Origin: Oscillospiraceae bacterium
GTDB lineage: Bacteria; Bacillota; Clostridia; Oscillospirales; Acutalibacteraceae
Length of the DNA: 8,280 bases
Assembly (NCBI GenBank): GCA_028706415.1
Contig: JAQWBK010000066.1
Span: 1-8,280, forward strand
Reading direction: 5' to 3'
Shown: positions 1 to 6,941 of the stretch, piece after piece
Position numbering within the stretch: position 1 is the first letter of the stretch
Layout of the letters: each line of letters begins with the position of its first letter
Made by a program: the position numbers and the translations under genes
The notes under the pieces: model-generated
What the model saw: only the letters and a program-made list of their open reading frames with translations
Told to the model about the DNA's origin: nothing
Databases searched by the model: none

Positions 1-1736
1 GCTTCTTCTATAAGCTGTTCAGATTCCCGAACATAAACAAAGCCGCGGGATACAATATCCGGCCCTGCAACAAGCTCGCCCGATGCGGTATCTATTGTTG
101 TAACCACAACAATCAAACCATCCTCGGCAAGATGCTTTCGGTCTCTGAGCACAATACTGCCCACATCTCCGACCCCTAAACCGTCAACCAGCAGGCGACC
201 GGAGGGAACTGTGCCAACAACCTGCATTTTATCGGCCTTAATCTCTATTACCTTTCCGATATCGGGAATCAAGACATCGTTCGGCCCCATACCCATGGAA
301 CGGGCAAGCTGGGCATTTTTACGCATATGCTTCTGCTCACCATGAACCGGAATAAAAAACTTCGGTCTGGTAAGTCCATGTATTGTTTTGAGCTCTTCCT
401 GACAGGCATGCCCCGAAACGTGAACATCATACATCTTTTCAAACACAACATCGCATCCGCGTTTCATCAGCTCATTTATAACCTTTGAAACCGTCTTTTC
501 ATTTCCGGGAATGGGGGTGGCCGATATGATAATATAGTCATCCGGCCCGACCTCCACCTTTCGGTGATCCGAAAAAGCCATACGCGATAATGCCGACATG
601 GGCTCGCCTTGACTTCCGGTTGTTATGAGAATAACCTTTTCTTTTGGATAACGATTAAGGGTATCAATATCGATTAAAACACCTTCGGGAATCTGCAAAT
701 AACCAAGCTCCTGTGCAATTCTCGCAACATTAACCATGCTGCGACCCGAAATCGCTATCTTTCGTCCATCTGCAACCGCAACATCAATAATCTGGCGAAT
801 TCGGTGGATATTTGATGAAAATGTAGCAATTATTATTCTCTTGTTCTCGGCCCTGTGAAACAGATTTGTGAAGCTTTCCCCCACCACGCGTTCACTCGGG
901 GTATAACCCGGCCTTTCGGAATTGGTAGAATCGGCAAGTAAGGCCAGAACTCCCTCATTTCCCATTGCTCCGAAACGCGGAAGGTCTATCGGCTGCCCGA
1001 TTATCGGGGTGAAGTCAATCTTAAAGTCACCGGTATGAACAACATAACCCAGCGGCGTTTTAATGCCCAGAGCGACGGCATCCGGTATAGAATGGTTTAC
1101 ATTAATAAACTCGACAGATACAGCACCAAAAGGCACCACATCACCGGGCTTGACCTCGTTAAGCTTCACCTTACCGGAAAGGCCGCTTTCCTTCAGCTTT
1201 GATTCAACCAGAGCCAATGTAAGACGGGTTCCGTAAAGCGGCAGATTTACCTGCTTTAAAAGAAAGGGCAAGGATCCGATATGATCCTCATGTCCATGAG
1301 TAAGGACTATGCCCCGTATGCGGTCGATATTATTAATAACATGGGTGAAATCGGGTATTACAATATCAACTCCCAGCATATCCTCATCCGGAAATGCCAT
1401 TCCGCAGTCGATTAAAAACGCATCATCACCATATTCAAACATGGTGATGTTCTTGCCTATTTCGTTGAGACCGCCCAGCATGGTCAATCTGACAGGATAA
1501 AGCTCAGCAGGGCTTTTGGGCGGCCGGCTGCGATGTCTTTGCTGCTGATTGGGGGAAGCGGTATATCCTGAAGAAGCTGTTGTTTTTTTTGCAGAATATT
1601 GCTCTGTGTTCACTCGGTCAGTGCCGTTTTTTCTTATGTTGGAACTACGGCCGTTCTGCCCGGTTTCTCCCTTCTTGGTCTGGGGAGCTTTTCTCGTTCC
1701 CGATACATCATTTGTACTTTTTCCGTTGGTCGTCAC
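1..1736 (-). CDS. rnj: Ribonuclease J (C-terminus cut by window edge)
   Basis: RNase J is a metallo-beta-lactamase/beta-CASP ribonuclease with endo- and 5'-3' exonuclease activity in mRNA decay and rRNA maturation. 578 codons are in the window. The metal-binding HGHEDH is at residues 147-152, with further ligands at H234 (VVHTGDF), D269 (LLADST) and H465 (PVHGE). The beta-CASP SGH motif is at 441-443. The visible protein ends in SRGFVYVRESEQLIEE, a conserved segment about 50-60 residues before the usual end, so only the C-terminal tail is missing. The GTG start at 1736 is chosen because GGAGG lies 9 nt upstream (1746-1750). About 80 residues precede the conserved LGGLNEIGKN core, which begins near residue 10 in Bacillus subtilis RNase J1. 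This extension is rich in K, R, S, T, N and Q and has no visible domain. The gene is separated from the upstream fusion gene by a terminator and has its own promoter. Confidence 0.95.
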   Translation of the reverse strand, partial: MTTNGKSTNDVSGTRKAPQTKKGETGQNGRSSNIRKNGTDRVNTEQYSAKKTTASSGYTASPNQQQRHRSRPPKSPAELYPVRLTMLGGLNEIGKNITMFEYGDDAFLIDCGMAFPDEDMLGVDIVIPDFTHVINNIDRIRGIVLTHGHEDHIGSLPFLLKQVNLPLYGTRLTLALVESKLKESGLSGKVKLNEVKPGDVVPFGAVSVEFINVNHSIPDAVALGIKTPLGYVVHTGDFKIDFTPIIGQPIDLPRFGAMGNEGVLALLADSTNSERPGYTPSERVVGESFTNLFHRAENKRIIIATFSSNIHRIRQIIDVAVADGRKIAISGRSMVNVARIAQELGYLQIPEGVLIDIDTLNRYPKEKVILITTGSQGEPMSALSRMAFSDHRKVEVGPDDYIIISATPIPGNEKTVSKVINELMKRGCDVVFEKMYDVHVSGHACQEELKTIHGLTRPKFFIPVHGEQKHMRKNAQLARSMGMGPNDVLIPDIGKVIEIKADKMQVVGTVPSGRLLVDGLGVGDVGSIVLRDRKHLAEDGLIVVVTTIDTASGELVAGPDIVSRGFVYVRESEQLIEE

Positions 1737-1771
1737 TAATATAATCCTCCATTTCTAAATACCGCAAAAAT

Positions 1772-1785
1772 CCCTTCATAAAGGG
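1772..1785 (-). promoter_or_regulatory. Small terminator-like hairpin in the rnj leader
   Basis: In the predicted rnj leader the minus-strand RNA contains CCCUU-UAUG-AAGGG followed directly by AUUUUU (1771-1766). This is a 5-bp stem plus a short U-run, about 36 nt before the GTG. It has the shape of a weak intrinsic terminator or attenuator, but the stem is short and no competing antiterminator was identified. Confidence 0.25.
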
Positions 1786-1810
1786 CATACACGGTTGAAC
1801 CCATGTCAGT

Positions 1811-1839
1811 TTTATATGCAAAGTGCATACCGACTGCAA
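1811..1839 (-). promoter_or_regulatory. Predicted sigma-A promoter of rnj with dyad in spacer
   Basis: On the minus strand, TTGCAG (1839-1834) is separated by 17 nt from TATAAA (1816-1811). Transcription would begin near 1804, giving a leader of about 68 nt before the GTG at 1736. The spacer holds the perfect inverted repeat TATGCA-AAG-TGCATA (1815-1829), which touches the -10 box and could be an operator. The -10 box is good and the -35 box moderate. This is a motif call only. Confidence 0.5.
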
Positions 1840-1860
1840 AGGTAATTGATAAAATCAGCA

Positions 1861-1890
1861 AACGAAAACAAGCCTCACGGCAGTGAAGCT
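1861..1890 (-). terminator. Intrinsic terminator after the nucleotidyltransferase/mutase fusion gene
   Basis: Read on the minus strand, AGCTTCAC-TGCC-GTGAGGCT forms an 8-bp stem (one G-U pair) with a 4-nt loop, followed by TGTTTTCGTT. It lies about 110 nt beyond the fusion gene's stop at 2002 and before the rnj promoter, so it separates the two transcripts. An outer inverted repeat, AAACGAAAA (1860-1868) with TTTTCGTTT (1909-1917), encloses the hairpin. On the opposite strand the stem has a mismatch, so the minus direction is favoured. Confidence 0.7.
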
Positions 1891-2001
1891 AAAGCTTTAA
1901 AAAAGCCTTTTTCGTTTATGTGTATCTATTTTTCCGAACATAATTCCAAGGGAAAATCCGATCACATCCGGAGTTTATACAACTCCTCATTTCCATATAT
2001 A

Positions 2002-4329
2002 TTACTTTGTTTCCCCTGCAATGTCAAGAAAAACAATATTAAGCTTCTGCTCCAATTCACCGCACAGTTCATCTGCAATTTCGGTATCTGCAGCCTCGGC
2101 GGTTAGTATAAGATTACTACCTCGTTTTGATGGGCGGACCAATAGAGTGCCGTTTTTTGTGCGAATACGGGTGCCCTCCCCGTCACCTCCCTCTCCCTGA
2201 TCGGACAGCCTGCGAAGCACCCTGCCTGGATTAACATCACAAGCTATTGTTTTGGTTGCAACCGCAAAGCTGGGAAGCCTTTTGACCATTTCCGATAGGT
2301 TTACATTGTTTTGTTTCATATAATAAAGGATTTTTACAGCCATCATAAGCCCGTCCCTTGCCCACAGCTGTCCGGATGCCAGCAGACGAGCATCTGCATC
2401 ACAATCGTTTGCAGGACAGGTGAGGTAACGCTTTATCCTGTGCCCGTATTGTTCTGCAATCATTTCTATTGCAACCGGCGCATCGAAAGGAAGGGCTATA
2501 TCATTCCCGTTTTCAAGCTCTATCAAGCAACCAAGAGCAAGTGTCTGCTCCGGCCATATATATCCCGAATCCGAATCATATAATGAGAGTCGTCGTCCTC
2601 CCGCGCCAAGATGAAGCCTCATCTCACCGTTCGGATCACAGCCTAGTGTTGCCAAAACGGATGAAAGAAGTCTTGTTGATTGATAATCCGAACCCCTCAC
2701 GGTTGCAGAAACTCCCGAAAGTCCGGTGGGTGCCATGCTGATGAGCTCCTGACGATAAAGCTGCCTCATACCGCTCATATCGGTAACTTCGCGGATATTG
2801 TTCCAACCTACACGGCTAAAGTCTCCTGTTGCAAGACGCGTTTCTATACTTCGCTCGATATTTCTGGATGCAGGAAGTCCCCCGGCCGAGGTAAGTCTGA
2901 TACACGATTTGGGGCCGCCACCGACATATACTCCGGTATGGATTCGTCCGAAATTTACGAAAAAATCAAACTGGGGTTCGATACATGCCCCGAAATCCCA
3001 AACCACCCCTCCTGTAGACAGTATGCCTGAAGCCACAGCCATTTTTAAGGAAGCGGCTGCCTTGTCGTGGCTGCAACCTATGGCCACCTTTTCCCCATGG
3101 GCTATACTGCCCGCCGCCGACCCAATTCGTGCACAAAATTCGGGTGTAAGCTCGACACCGGTCTCCCCTGTAAGTCCGGCATCGTCAAACATCACATTTG
3201 TACCGTTACCCTCTCTCAAATTCTCACGCAGGACGCGATTATCCTCAACCTTCTTGTTGGGCCATACCTTTACTTCCGGAAAAATCGTCGCGTATTCCCC
3301 CACAACCCCGCCTGAACCTATTGCCGAGCCCTCAAAAAGGGAAGCTCCCCGACGAACCGACGCTCCGTGACAAAGCAGCGTGCCGGTAAGTGAAGTGCGG
3401 TCCCCCGAATATGAGGAGTTTAGCATTACCGAATTCCGTATTTTTGCACCATCCCCCACCCTGCATCCGTCATCTAAAACCGCAAACGGACCAATCTGTG
3501 CGCCTAAGCCTATGCTCACATCCCTGCCTATATATGCAGGGGGAATAATAATATAACTGCCCTGGGGGGGTTGATCTTGATATAGCACTCCCCCCTCAGG
3601 CGCCGGTATGGTGCTCAGCCTGCCCTCAAGTATGTCGCGTTGGCAGGAAATATAGGTTGCCAGATTGCCGATATCGCACCAGTAACCACTGGTTTCAAAT
3701 GCATAAAGCGGTATGCCCTTCTCCAGCAGTAAAGGAAATAAATCCTTTGCAAAATCAAAAGCCGTATCCTTGGGAATATGCGAAAGAACCGAGGGGGACA
3801 ATATATATATGCCGGTATTGGCGCAATCGGTAACCGCTTGTGCCCAACCCGGCTTTTCCACAAATCCGATAACCCGCCCTTTTTCATCTGCACGCACCAG
3901 ACCGTACTCCCTGGGGTCCTCCACCCGGGTAACCACCAAGGTTGCTGCTGCACCGTTTTTTTTGTGGTAATCGTATGCTGATGTCAAATCAAAATCGGTC
4001 AGGGCATCCCCGCTTATTATTAAAATATCGCTGTCATCCCCATGGAATTTTTCTACCGCTCCCTTCACACTGCCTGCAGTACCCAAGGGCTGTTCCTCAA
4101 CAATATATTGCAAAGAAACCCCTCGGTAATTTTCTCCGAAATATTCAGATATTGCAGAAGGAAGATATCGAAGCGTTACAGCCGCCTGCTGGATTTGGTG
4201 CTGCTCCAATAAATCCAAAATATATTCCATCATCGGTCTGCCACACAGCCGCGCCATGGGTTTTGGAATATCACATGTCAAGGGGCGTAAGCGTGTTCCC
4301 ACACCGCCCGCCATAATTACCGCTCTCAT
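2002..4329 (-). CDS. Sugar-1-phosphate nucleotidyltransferase fused to a degenerate phosphomannomutase-like domain
   Basis: The 775-residue protein has three parts. Residues 1-235 form a nucleotidyltransferase domain (NDP-sugar pyrophosphorylase, mannose-1-phosphate guanylyltransferase type) with GGVGTRLRPLT (8-18), IPKP (21-24), SGDALTDFD (106-114), EKP (158-160) and YWCDIG (216-221). Residues ~250-370 look like a left-handed beta-helix of hexapeptide repeats. Residues ~380-775 match the phosphomannomutase/phosphoglucomutase fold, but the phosphoserine loop (usually TASHNP) reads VGGGPKS (469-475), the metal loop (usually DGDADR) reads GAGGRR (575-580), and the GExSGH sugar loop is not found. 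The N-terminal domain therefore looks active and the C-terminal one inactive. The likely role is making an activated sugar (GDP-mannose or a relative) for surface polysaccharide or glycoprotein; the substrate is inferred. The start is ATG 4329: GAAGGG (4340-4345) is 10 nt upstream, whereas it is only 1 nt from the ATG at 4338, and family members begin MxAVIMAGG. Confidence 0.9.
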   Translation of the reverse strand: MRAVIMAGGVGTRLRPLTCDIPKPMARLCGRPMMEYILDLLEQHQIQQAAVTLRYLPSAISEYFGENYRGVSLQYIVEEQPLGTAGSVKGAVEKFHGDDSDILIISGDALTDFDLTSAYDYHKKNGAAATLVVTRVEDPREYGLVRADEKGRVIGFVEKPGWAQAVTDCANTGIYILSPSVLSHIPKDTAFDFAKDLFPLLLEKGIPLYAFETSGYWCDIGNLATYISCQRDILEGRLSTIPAPEGGVLYQDQPPQGSYIIIPPAYIGRDVSIGLGAQIGPFAVLDDGCRVGDGAKIRNSVMLNSSYSGDRTSLTGTLLCHGASVRRGASLFEGSAIGSGGVVGEYATIFPEVKVWPNKKVEDNRVLRENLREGNGTNVMFDDAGLTGETGVELTPEFCARIGSAAGSIAHGEKVAIGCSHDKAAASLKMAVASGILSTGGVVWDFGACIEPQFDFFVNFGRIHTGVYVGGGPKSCIRLTSAGGLPASRNIERSIETRLATGDFSRVGWNNIREVTDMSGMRQLYRQELISMAPTGLSGVSATVRGSDYQSTRLLSSVLATLGCDPNGEMRLHLGAGGRRLSLYDSDSGYIWPEQTLALGCLIELENGNDIALPFDAPVAIEMIAEQYGHRIKRYLTCPANDCDADARLLASGQLWARDGLMMAVKILYYMKQNNVNLSEMVKRLPSFAVATKTIACDVNPGRVLRRLSDQGEGGDGEGTRIRTKNGTLLVRPSKRGSNLILTAEAADTEIADELCGELEQKLNIVFLDIAGETK

Positions 4330-4331
4330 TA

Positions 4332-4381
4332 AAACCATTCCCTTCGCTCGTTTTTCTGGCCATCCTTTTTCAGAATGGTTT
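4332..4381 (-). promoter_or_regulatory. Leader inverted repeat overlapping the translation start region
   Basis: AAACCATTC (4332-4340 on the plus strand) and GAATGGTTT (4373-4381) are a perfect 9-bp inverted repeat with 32 nt between them. In the minus-strand mRNA the 3' arm covers the end of the GAAGGG ribosome binding site and stops 2 nt before the ATG at 4329. A fold here could limit ribosome access. No ligand-binding structure was recognised in the loop. Confidence 0.3.
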
Positions 4382-4390
4382 GAAATATTA

Positions 4391-4421
4391 ATTTTAAACT
4401 TACCGACTCAACAGTTTTCAA
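4391..4421 (-). promoter_or_regulatory. Candidate promoter of the nucleotidyltransferase/mutase fusion gene
   Basis: On the minus strand TTGAAA (4421-4416) is followed after 17-19 nt by TTTAAA, TTAAAA or TAAAAT (4398-4391), none a perfect -10 box. The start of transcription would be near 4385, giving a leader of about 55 nt. The -35 box is good and the -10 uncertain, so this is a weak call supported mainly by its place upstream of a gene with a divergent neighbour. Confidence 0.3.
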
Positions 4422-4496
4422 TAAGTTTAGTATTGACCGTGAATGAACGATTTAGGACATAAAATTAAAATATTTTGTTATGATATACCCTATTAC

Positions 4497-4525
4497 TTGT
4501 TAAATTAATAATTATCATATATAAT
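4497..4525 (+). promoter_or_regulatory. Predicted sigma-A promoter of rnhA
   Basis: TTGTTA (4497-4502), a 17-nt spacer and a perfect TATAAT (4520-4525) form a good promoter. Transcription would start near 4532, about 27 nt before the rnhA ATG. A second possible -10 with a TG extension (TGTTATGAT, 4476-4484) lies just upstream but has no good -35. Both sit in the 220-bp divergent region. Confidence 0.65.
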
Positions 4526-4558
4526 CAGAACATTAAAAACGAAAGCGGGGGTTGCGGC

Positions 4559-4999
4559 ATGAAAAAGGTAGAGCTTTTTACAGACGGAGCCTGTTCGGGC
4601 AATCCCGGCCCGGGGGGATGGGGAGCCATTCTGCGCTTTAACGAATGTGAAAAAGAGATTTCCGGCGGCCAGCCCAAAACCACTAACAACCGAATGGAAT
4701 TGACCGCCGTTATCCAAGGGCTTTCTGCACTTAAAGAACCCTGCGAGGTTACACTGACAAGCGACTCAAAATATGTCATCGACTCAATCCAGAAAGGCTG
4801 GGCCCGCTCGTGGAAACGCAACGGTTGGAGAAAGGCAGATAAAAAGCCTGCCCTTAATGCCGACTTGTGGGAGCAGCTTTTGCAGCTTCTTGATATCCAC
4901 GATATAAAACTAGTTTGGGTGAGGGGGCATGAAGGCCACCCTGAAAATGAACGCTGTGACCGTCTTGCCGTCATGGCTGCTCAGAAGGCCAGACAATAG
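4559..4999 (+). CDS. rnhA: Ribonuclease HI
   Basis: RNase HI cuts the RNA strand of RNA-DNA hybrids and helps remove primers and R-loops in the cytoplasm. The 146-residue protein matches the single-domain bacterial type. FTDGACSGNPGPGGWGAI (7-24) carries D9, TTNNRMEL (41-48) carries E47, SDSKYV (68-73) carries D69, and RGHEGHPENERCD (122-134) carries H124 and D134. The full catalytic set of Asp, Glu, Asp, Asp plus His is present. The basic, Trp-rich handle region (about 80-96, including SWKRNGWRKADKKP) is kept. The ATG at 4559 follows a GGGGG ribosome binding site (4547-4551) at 7 nt. The protein ends soon after the last conserved helix, slightly shorter than the 155-residue Escherichia coli enzyme. 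No terminator is visible before nifS, so readthrough into nifS is possible. Confidence 0.97.
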   Translation: MKKVELFTDGACSGNPGPGGWGAILRFNECEKEISGGQPKTTNNRMELTAVIQGLSALKEPCEVTLTSDSKYVIDSIQKGWARSWKRNGWRKADKKPALNADLWEQLLQLLDIHDIKLVWVRGHEGHPENERCDRLAVMAAQKARQ

Positions 5000-5055
5000 T
5001 GTAATACTAACCAAATTATAATAAAAATTTATTCAAAACATTTACGAATTATATA

Positions 5056-5084
5056 TTGCATTCTACACCAAATTGGTATATATT
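5056..5084 (+). promoter_or_regulatory. Predicted nifS promoter containing an ACCAA-A-TTGGT operator-like dyad
   Basis: TTGCAT (5056-5061), a 17-nt spacer and TATATT (5079-5084) form a plausible sigma-A promoter about 32-35 nt before the nifS ATG. The spacer contains the perfect inverted repeat ACCAA-A-TTGGT (5067-5077), with further TA/TA symmetry outside it. A dyad between -35 and -10 is a classic repressor position. Rrf2-family regulators (IscR, CymR) control nifS/iscS genes in Firmicutes, so such a repressor is the leading candidate, but the assignment is inferred. Confidence 0.5.
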
Positions 5085-5123
5085 AAATTTAACACAATAA
5101 AACCAAGAAAGCCGGTGAACGAT

Positions 5124-6314
5124 ATGGATCGTTTTATATATGCAGATAATGCGGCAACCACCCGTCTACTTCCCCAGGTTTTGAATAAAATGATGCCCTA
5201 TCTTACTGAACAATACGGCAACCCTTCCTCCCTCTACAGCTTCGGCCAGACGGCTCGTCAAGCCGTGGATGAAGCCCGAGATACGGTTGCAGAGTATCTG
5301 AATTGCCGGTCTGACGAGGTGTTTTTTACCTCGGGCGGCAGTGAGGCTGATAACTGGGCAATACGCATGGCCGCCCATGCCATGGCGAAAAAAGGCAAAA
5401 AGCATATCATATCCACTGCTTTTGAGCATCATGCCGTTCTCCATACGCTGAAAGCCCTTAAAAAGCAGGGGTTTGAAATAACCCTGTTGCCTGTATACGA
5501 AAACGGCATTGTGCAAATCGACGACCTAAAGCAGGCCATTCGTCCGGATACCGCGCTGGTAACCGTTATGTTTGCCAACAATGAAATTGGTACAATTCAA
5601 CCGATTTCCGAAATAGGGGCTGTATGTCGTGAAAAGGGTGTTTTTTTTCATACCGATGCAGTACAGGCTGTGGGGCACATACCGGTTGATTTTGCAGGTT
5701 TGAATATAGACATGCTCTCCCTTGCCGCTCATAAATTCCATGGCCCCAAGGGTGTCGGGGCGCTGATTATCCGCAAAGGATTGAGATTTGCAAATCTTAT
5801 TGAAGGCGGAGCTCAGGAAAAAGGGCGGCGCGCCGGAACCGAAAACACTGCAGGAATTGTCGGTTTGGCTGAAGCGTTGAAGCTTGCCTGTCTGGATATG
5901 GAGAAAGCCACCCCTCCCATGATTGCCAAACGAGACCGTCTGATTTCCGGACTTCTCGGAAGTGTGGAACGCAGTCGTCTAAACGGGGACCCGATTAAGC
6001 GGCTGCCCGGCAATGTAAATATCAGCTTTGAGGGTATTGAGGGAGAAAGCCTGCTTTTGTTGCTGGATTTCAAGGGTGTTTGCGCCTCGTCCGGCTCTGC
6101 ATGCACATCGGGTTCGCTGGACCCCAGTCATGTTCTGCTTTCGATTGGGCTGCCCCATGCCATCGCGCACGGCTCTTTAAGGCTGTCGCTTTCCCAAGAT
6201 ATAACCGATGAGGATATTGACACCCTGCTTGAGGTTATTCCGCCCATCATAAATCGTCTGCGGGATATTTCTCCTCTTTGGGAGAAAATCCTCAAAAACG
6301 AGAAGTATGAATAA
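5124..6314 (+). CDS. nifS: Cysteine desulfurase (NifS/IscS type, group I)
   Basis: This PLP enzyme takes sulfur from L-cysteine as an enzyme persulfide and passes it to Fe-S cluster assembly, releasing alanine. The 396-residue protein starts YADNAATTRLLP and carries TSGGSEADNWAI (69-80), the PLP-stacking His in EHHAV (101-105), HTDAVQAVGH (176-185), the PLP Lys204 in SLAAHKFHGPKG (199-210), GRRAGTEN (234-241), and catalytic Cys327 in SSGSACTSGSLDPSHVL. The long loop around the catalytic Cys places it in group I (NifS/IscS), which pairs with U-type scaffolds, and nifU follows. The ATG at 5124 is chosen: GGTGA (5114-5118) lies 5 nt upstream and the protein then begins exactly at the conserved N-terminus. 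An upstream in-frame TTG at 5073 lies inside the promoter and is rejected. Spacing to nifU is 86 nt with no terminator, so the two are probably co-transcribed. Confidence 0.96.
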   Translation: MDRFIYADNAATTRLLPQVLNKMMPYLTEQYGNPSSLYSFGQTARQAVDEARDTVAEYLNCRSDEVFFTSGGSEADNWAIRMAAHAMAKKGKKHIISTAFEHHAVLHTLKALKKQGFEITLLPVYENGIVQIDDLKQAIRPDTALVTVMFANNEIGTIQPISEIGAVCREKGVFFHTDAVQAVGHIPVDFAGLNIDMLSLAAHKFHGPKGVGALIIRKGLRFANLIEGGAQEKGRRAGTENTAGIVGLAEALKLACLDMEKATPPMIAKRDRLISGLLGSVERSRLNGDPIKRLPGNVNISFEGIEGESLLLLLDFKGVCASSGSACTSGSLDPSHVLLSIGLPHAIAHGSLRLSLSQDITDEDIDTLLEVIPPIINRLRDISPLWEKILKNEKYE

Positions 6315-6400
6315 TCTAATGTTTAATACTAACCACCAATTAAACTGTGATAGGTATAAGGAAATTTAATCTTCCTAATCAAGAAAGGAATGGACATAAA

Positions 6401-6838
6401 ATGGCTCAGTTTTACAGTGATAAGGTAATGGAACACTTCACAAATCCAAGAAATGTCGGCGAGATACCCGATGCCGACGGAATCGGCGAGATTGGTAATG
6501 CCAAATGCGGAGATATAATGAAAATGTATATCAAGGTCAAGGACGGACTAATTGACGATGTCAAGTTCAAAACCTATGGCTGCGGCTCGGCAATTGCAAC
6601 CAGCTCCATAGCCACCGAAATGATTATGGGCAAAACCATCGAGGAGGCTCTGCAGCTTTCAAATAAAGCGGTGGTCGAGGCGCTGGACGGTCTGCCGGTC
6701 AATAAAATACATTGTTCGGTTCTTGCCGAACAATCGATAAAAGCGGCAATTGCCGACTACTACACCCGTCAGGGAATCGACCCCACCCCCATTGTGGGCA
6801 AACTTGCCGACCCTCACCAGCCGATTTGTGAATTATGA
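6401..6838 (+). CDS. nifU: Fe-S cluster assembly scaffold, IscU-like NifU
   Basis: This scaffold protein builds a nascent [2Fe-2S] or [4Fe-4S] cluster from iron and NifS-derived sulfur and hands it to target proteins. The 145-residue protein is a single IscU domain without the ferredoxin or C-terminal domains of nitrogen-fixation NifU. The three cluster cysteines are C36 in NAKCGD (with D38), C61 in TYGCGSAIA and C105 in KIHCSVLAE. The start YSDKVMEHFTNPRNVGEI is typical of the family. The C-terminal tail has one extra Cys (C143 in PICEL). The ATG at 6401 is chosen because AAGGA (6385-6389) lies 11 nt upstream and the conserved N-terminus begins here; an in-frame GTG at 6347 adds 18 unconserved residues. 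Directly beyond the stop lies a palindromic element and then a strong terminator, which closes the rnhA-nifS-nifU unit. Confidence 0.96.
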   Translation: MAQFYSDKVMEHFTNPRNVGEIPDADGIGEIGNAKCGDIMKMYIKVKDGLIDDVKFKTYGCGSAIATSSIATEMIMGKTIEEALQLSNKAVVEALDGLPVNKIHCSVLAEQSIKAAIADYYTRQGIDPTPIVGKLADPHQPICEL

Positions 6839-6941
6839 TACTAATCTCAATAATAAACCCGATAAAATGGAGTGAGGCGTTTTTTAAAGAAGAACGCGTC
6901 TTGAGCGACAATTTTATCGATCCTTCTATTTGAGATTAGTA
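6839..6941. repeat. 103-bp nested palindromic element flanked by TGA, possibly MITE-like
   Basis: Inverted termini TACTAATCTCAA (6839-6850) and TTGAGATTAGTA (6930-6941) are perfect over 12 bp and are flanked on both sides by TGA (6836-6838, 6942-6944). The left TGA is the nifU stop codon. Inside are a second perfect pair, CGATAAAAT (6860-6868) with ATTTTATCG (6911-6919), and an apical stem GCGTTTTTT (6877-6885) with AAGAACGC-type partner bases (6889-6897, two G-U pairs, 3-nt loop). There is no room for a protein. Removing the element would place the nifU stop about 12 nt from the following terminator. An untranslated structured RNA or processing site is the alternative. Confidence 0.55.

Noticed and set aside
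1970..1986. Hairpin GGAGTT-TATAC-AACTCC downstream of the fusion gene as its terminator
   Set aside because: The stem is only 6 bp and no T-run follows on the minus strand; the hairpin at 1871-1890 is a better terminator.
1846..2106. 86-codon plus-strand ORF across the terminator and the end of the fusion gene
   Set aside because: It runs through the terminator hairpin and into the antisense of the fusion gene, with no ribosome binding site or family resemblance.
2311..4316. Several plus-strand ORFs of 60-190 codons opposite the nucleotidyltransferase/mutase gene
   Set aside because: They are antisense shadows of a well-supported gene, overlap one another in different frames and show no recognisable motif.
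4330..4338. Nucleotidyltransferase/mutase start at ATG 4338
   Set aside because: GAAGGG is only 1 nt from this ATG and 10 nt from the ATG at 4329, and family members start with MxAVIMAGG. The difference is only three residues.
5073..5123. Longer nifS starting at TTG 5073 (adds 17 residues)
   Set aside because: The TTG lies inside the predicted promoter dyad and the added residues are unconserved; the ATG at 5124 has GGTGA 5 nt upstream and matches the family's N-terminus.
1583..5648. Runs of eight A or T inside rnj (1583-1590), the fusion gene (3956-3963) and nifS (5641-5648) as slippage or phase-variation sites
   Set aside because: All reading frames are intact, the runs encode ordinary Lys or Phe codons, and housekeeping genes are unlikely phase-variable targets; no slippery-site plus structure arrangement was seen.
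6347..6400. Longer nifU starting at GTG 6347 (adds 18 residues)
   Set aside because: No ribosome binding site precedes it and IscU proteins begin at the YSDKVMEHF segment; AAGGA precedes the ATG at 6401.
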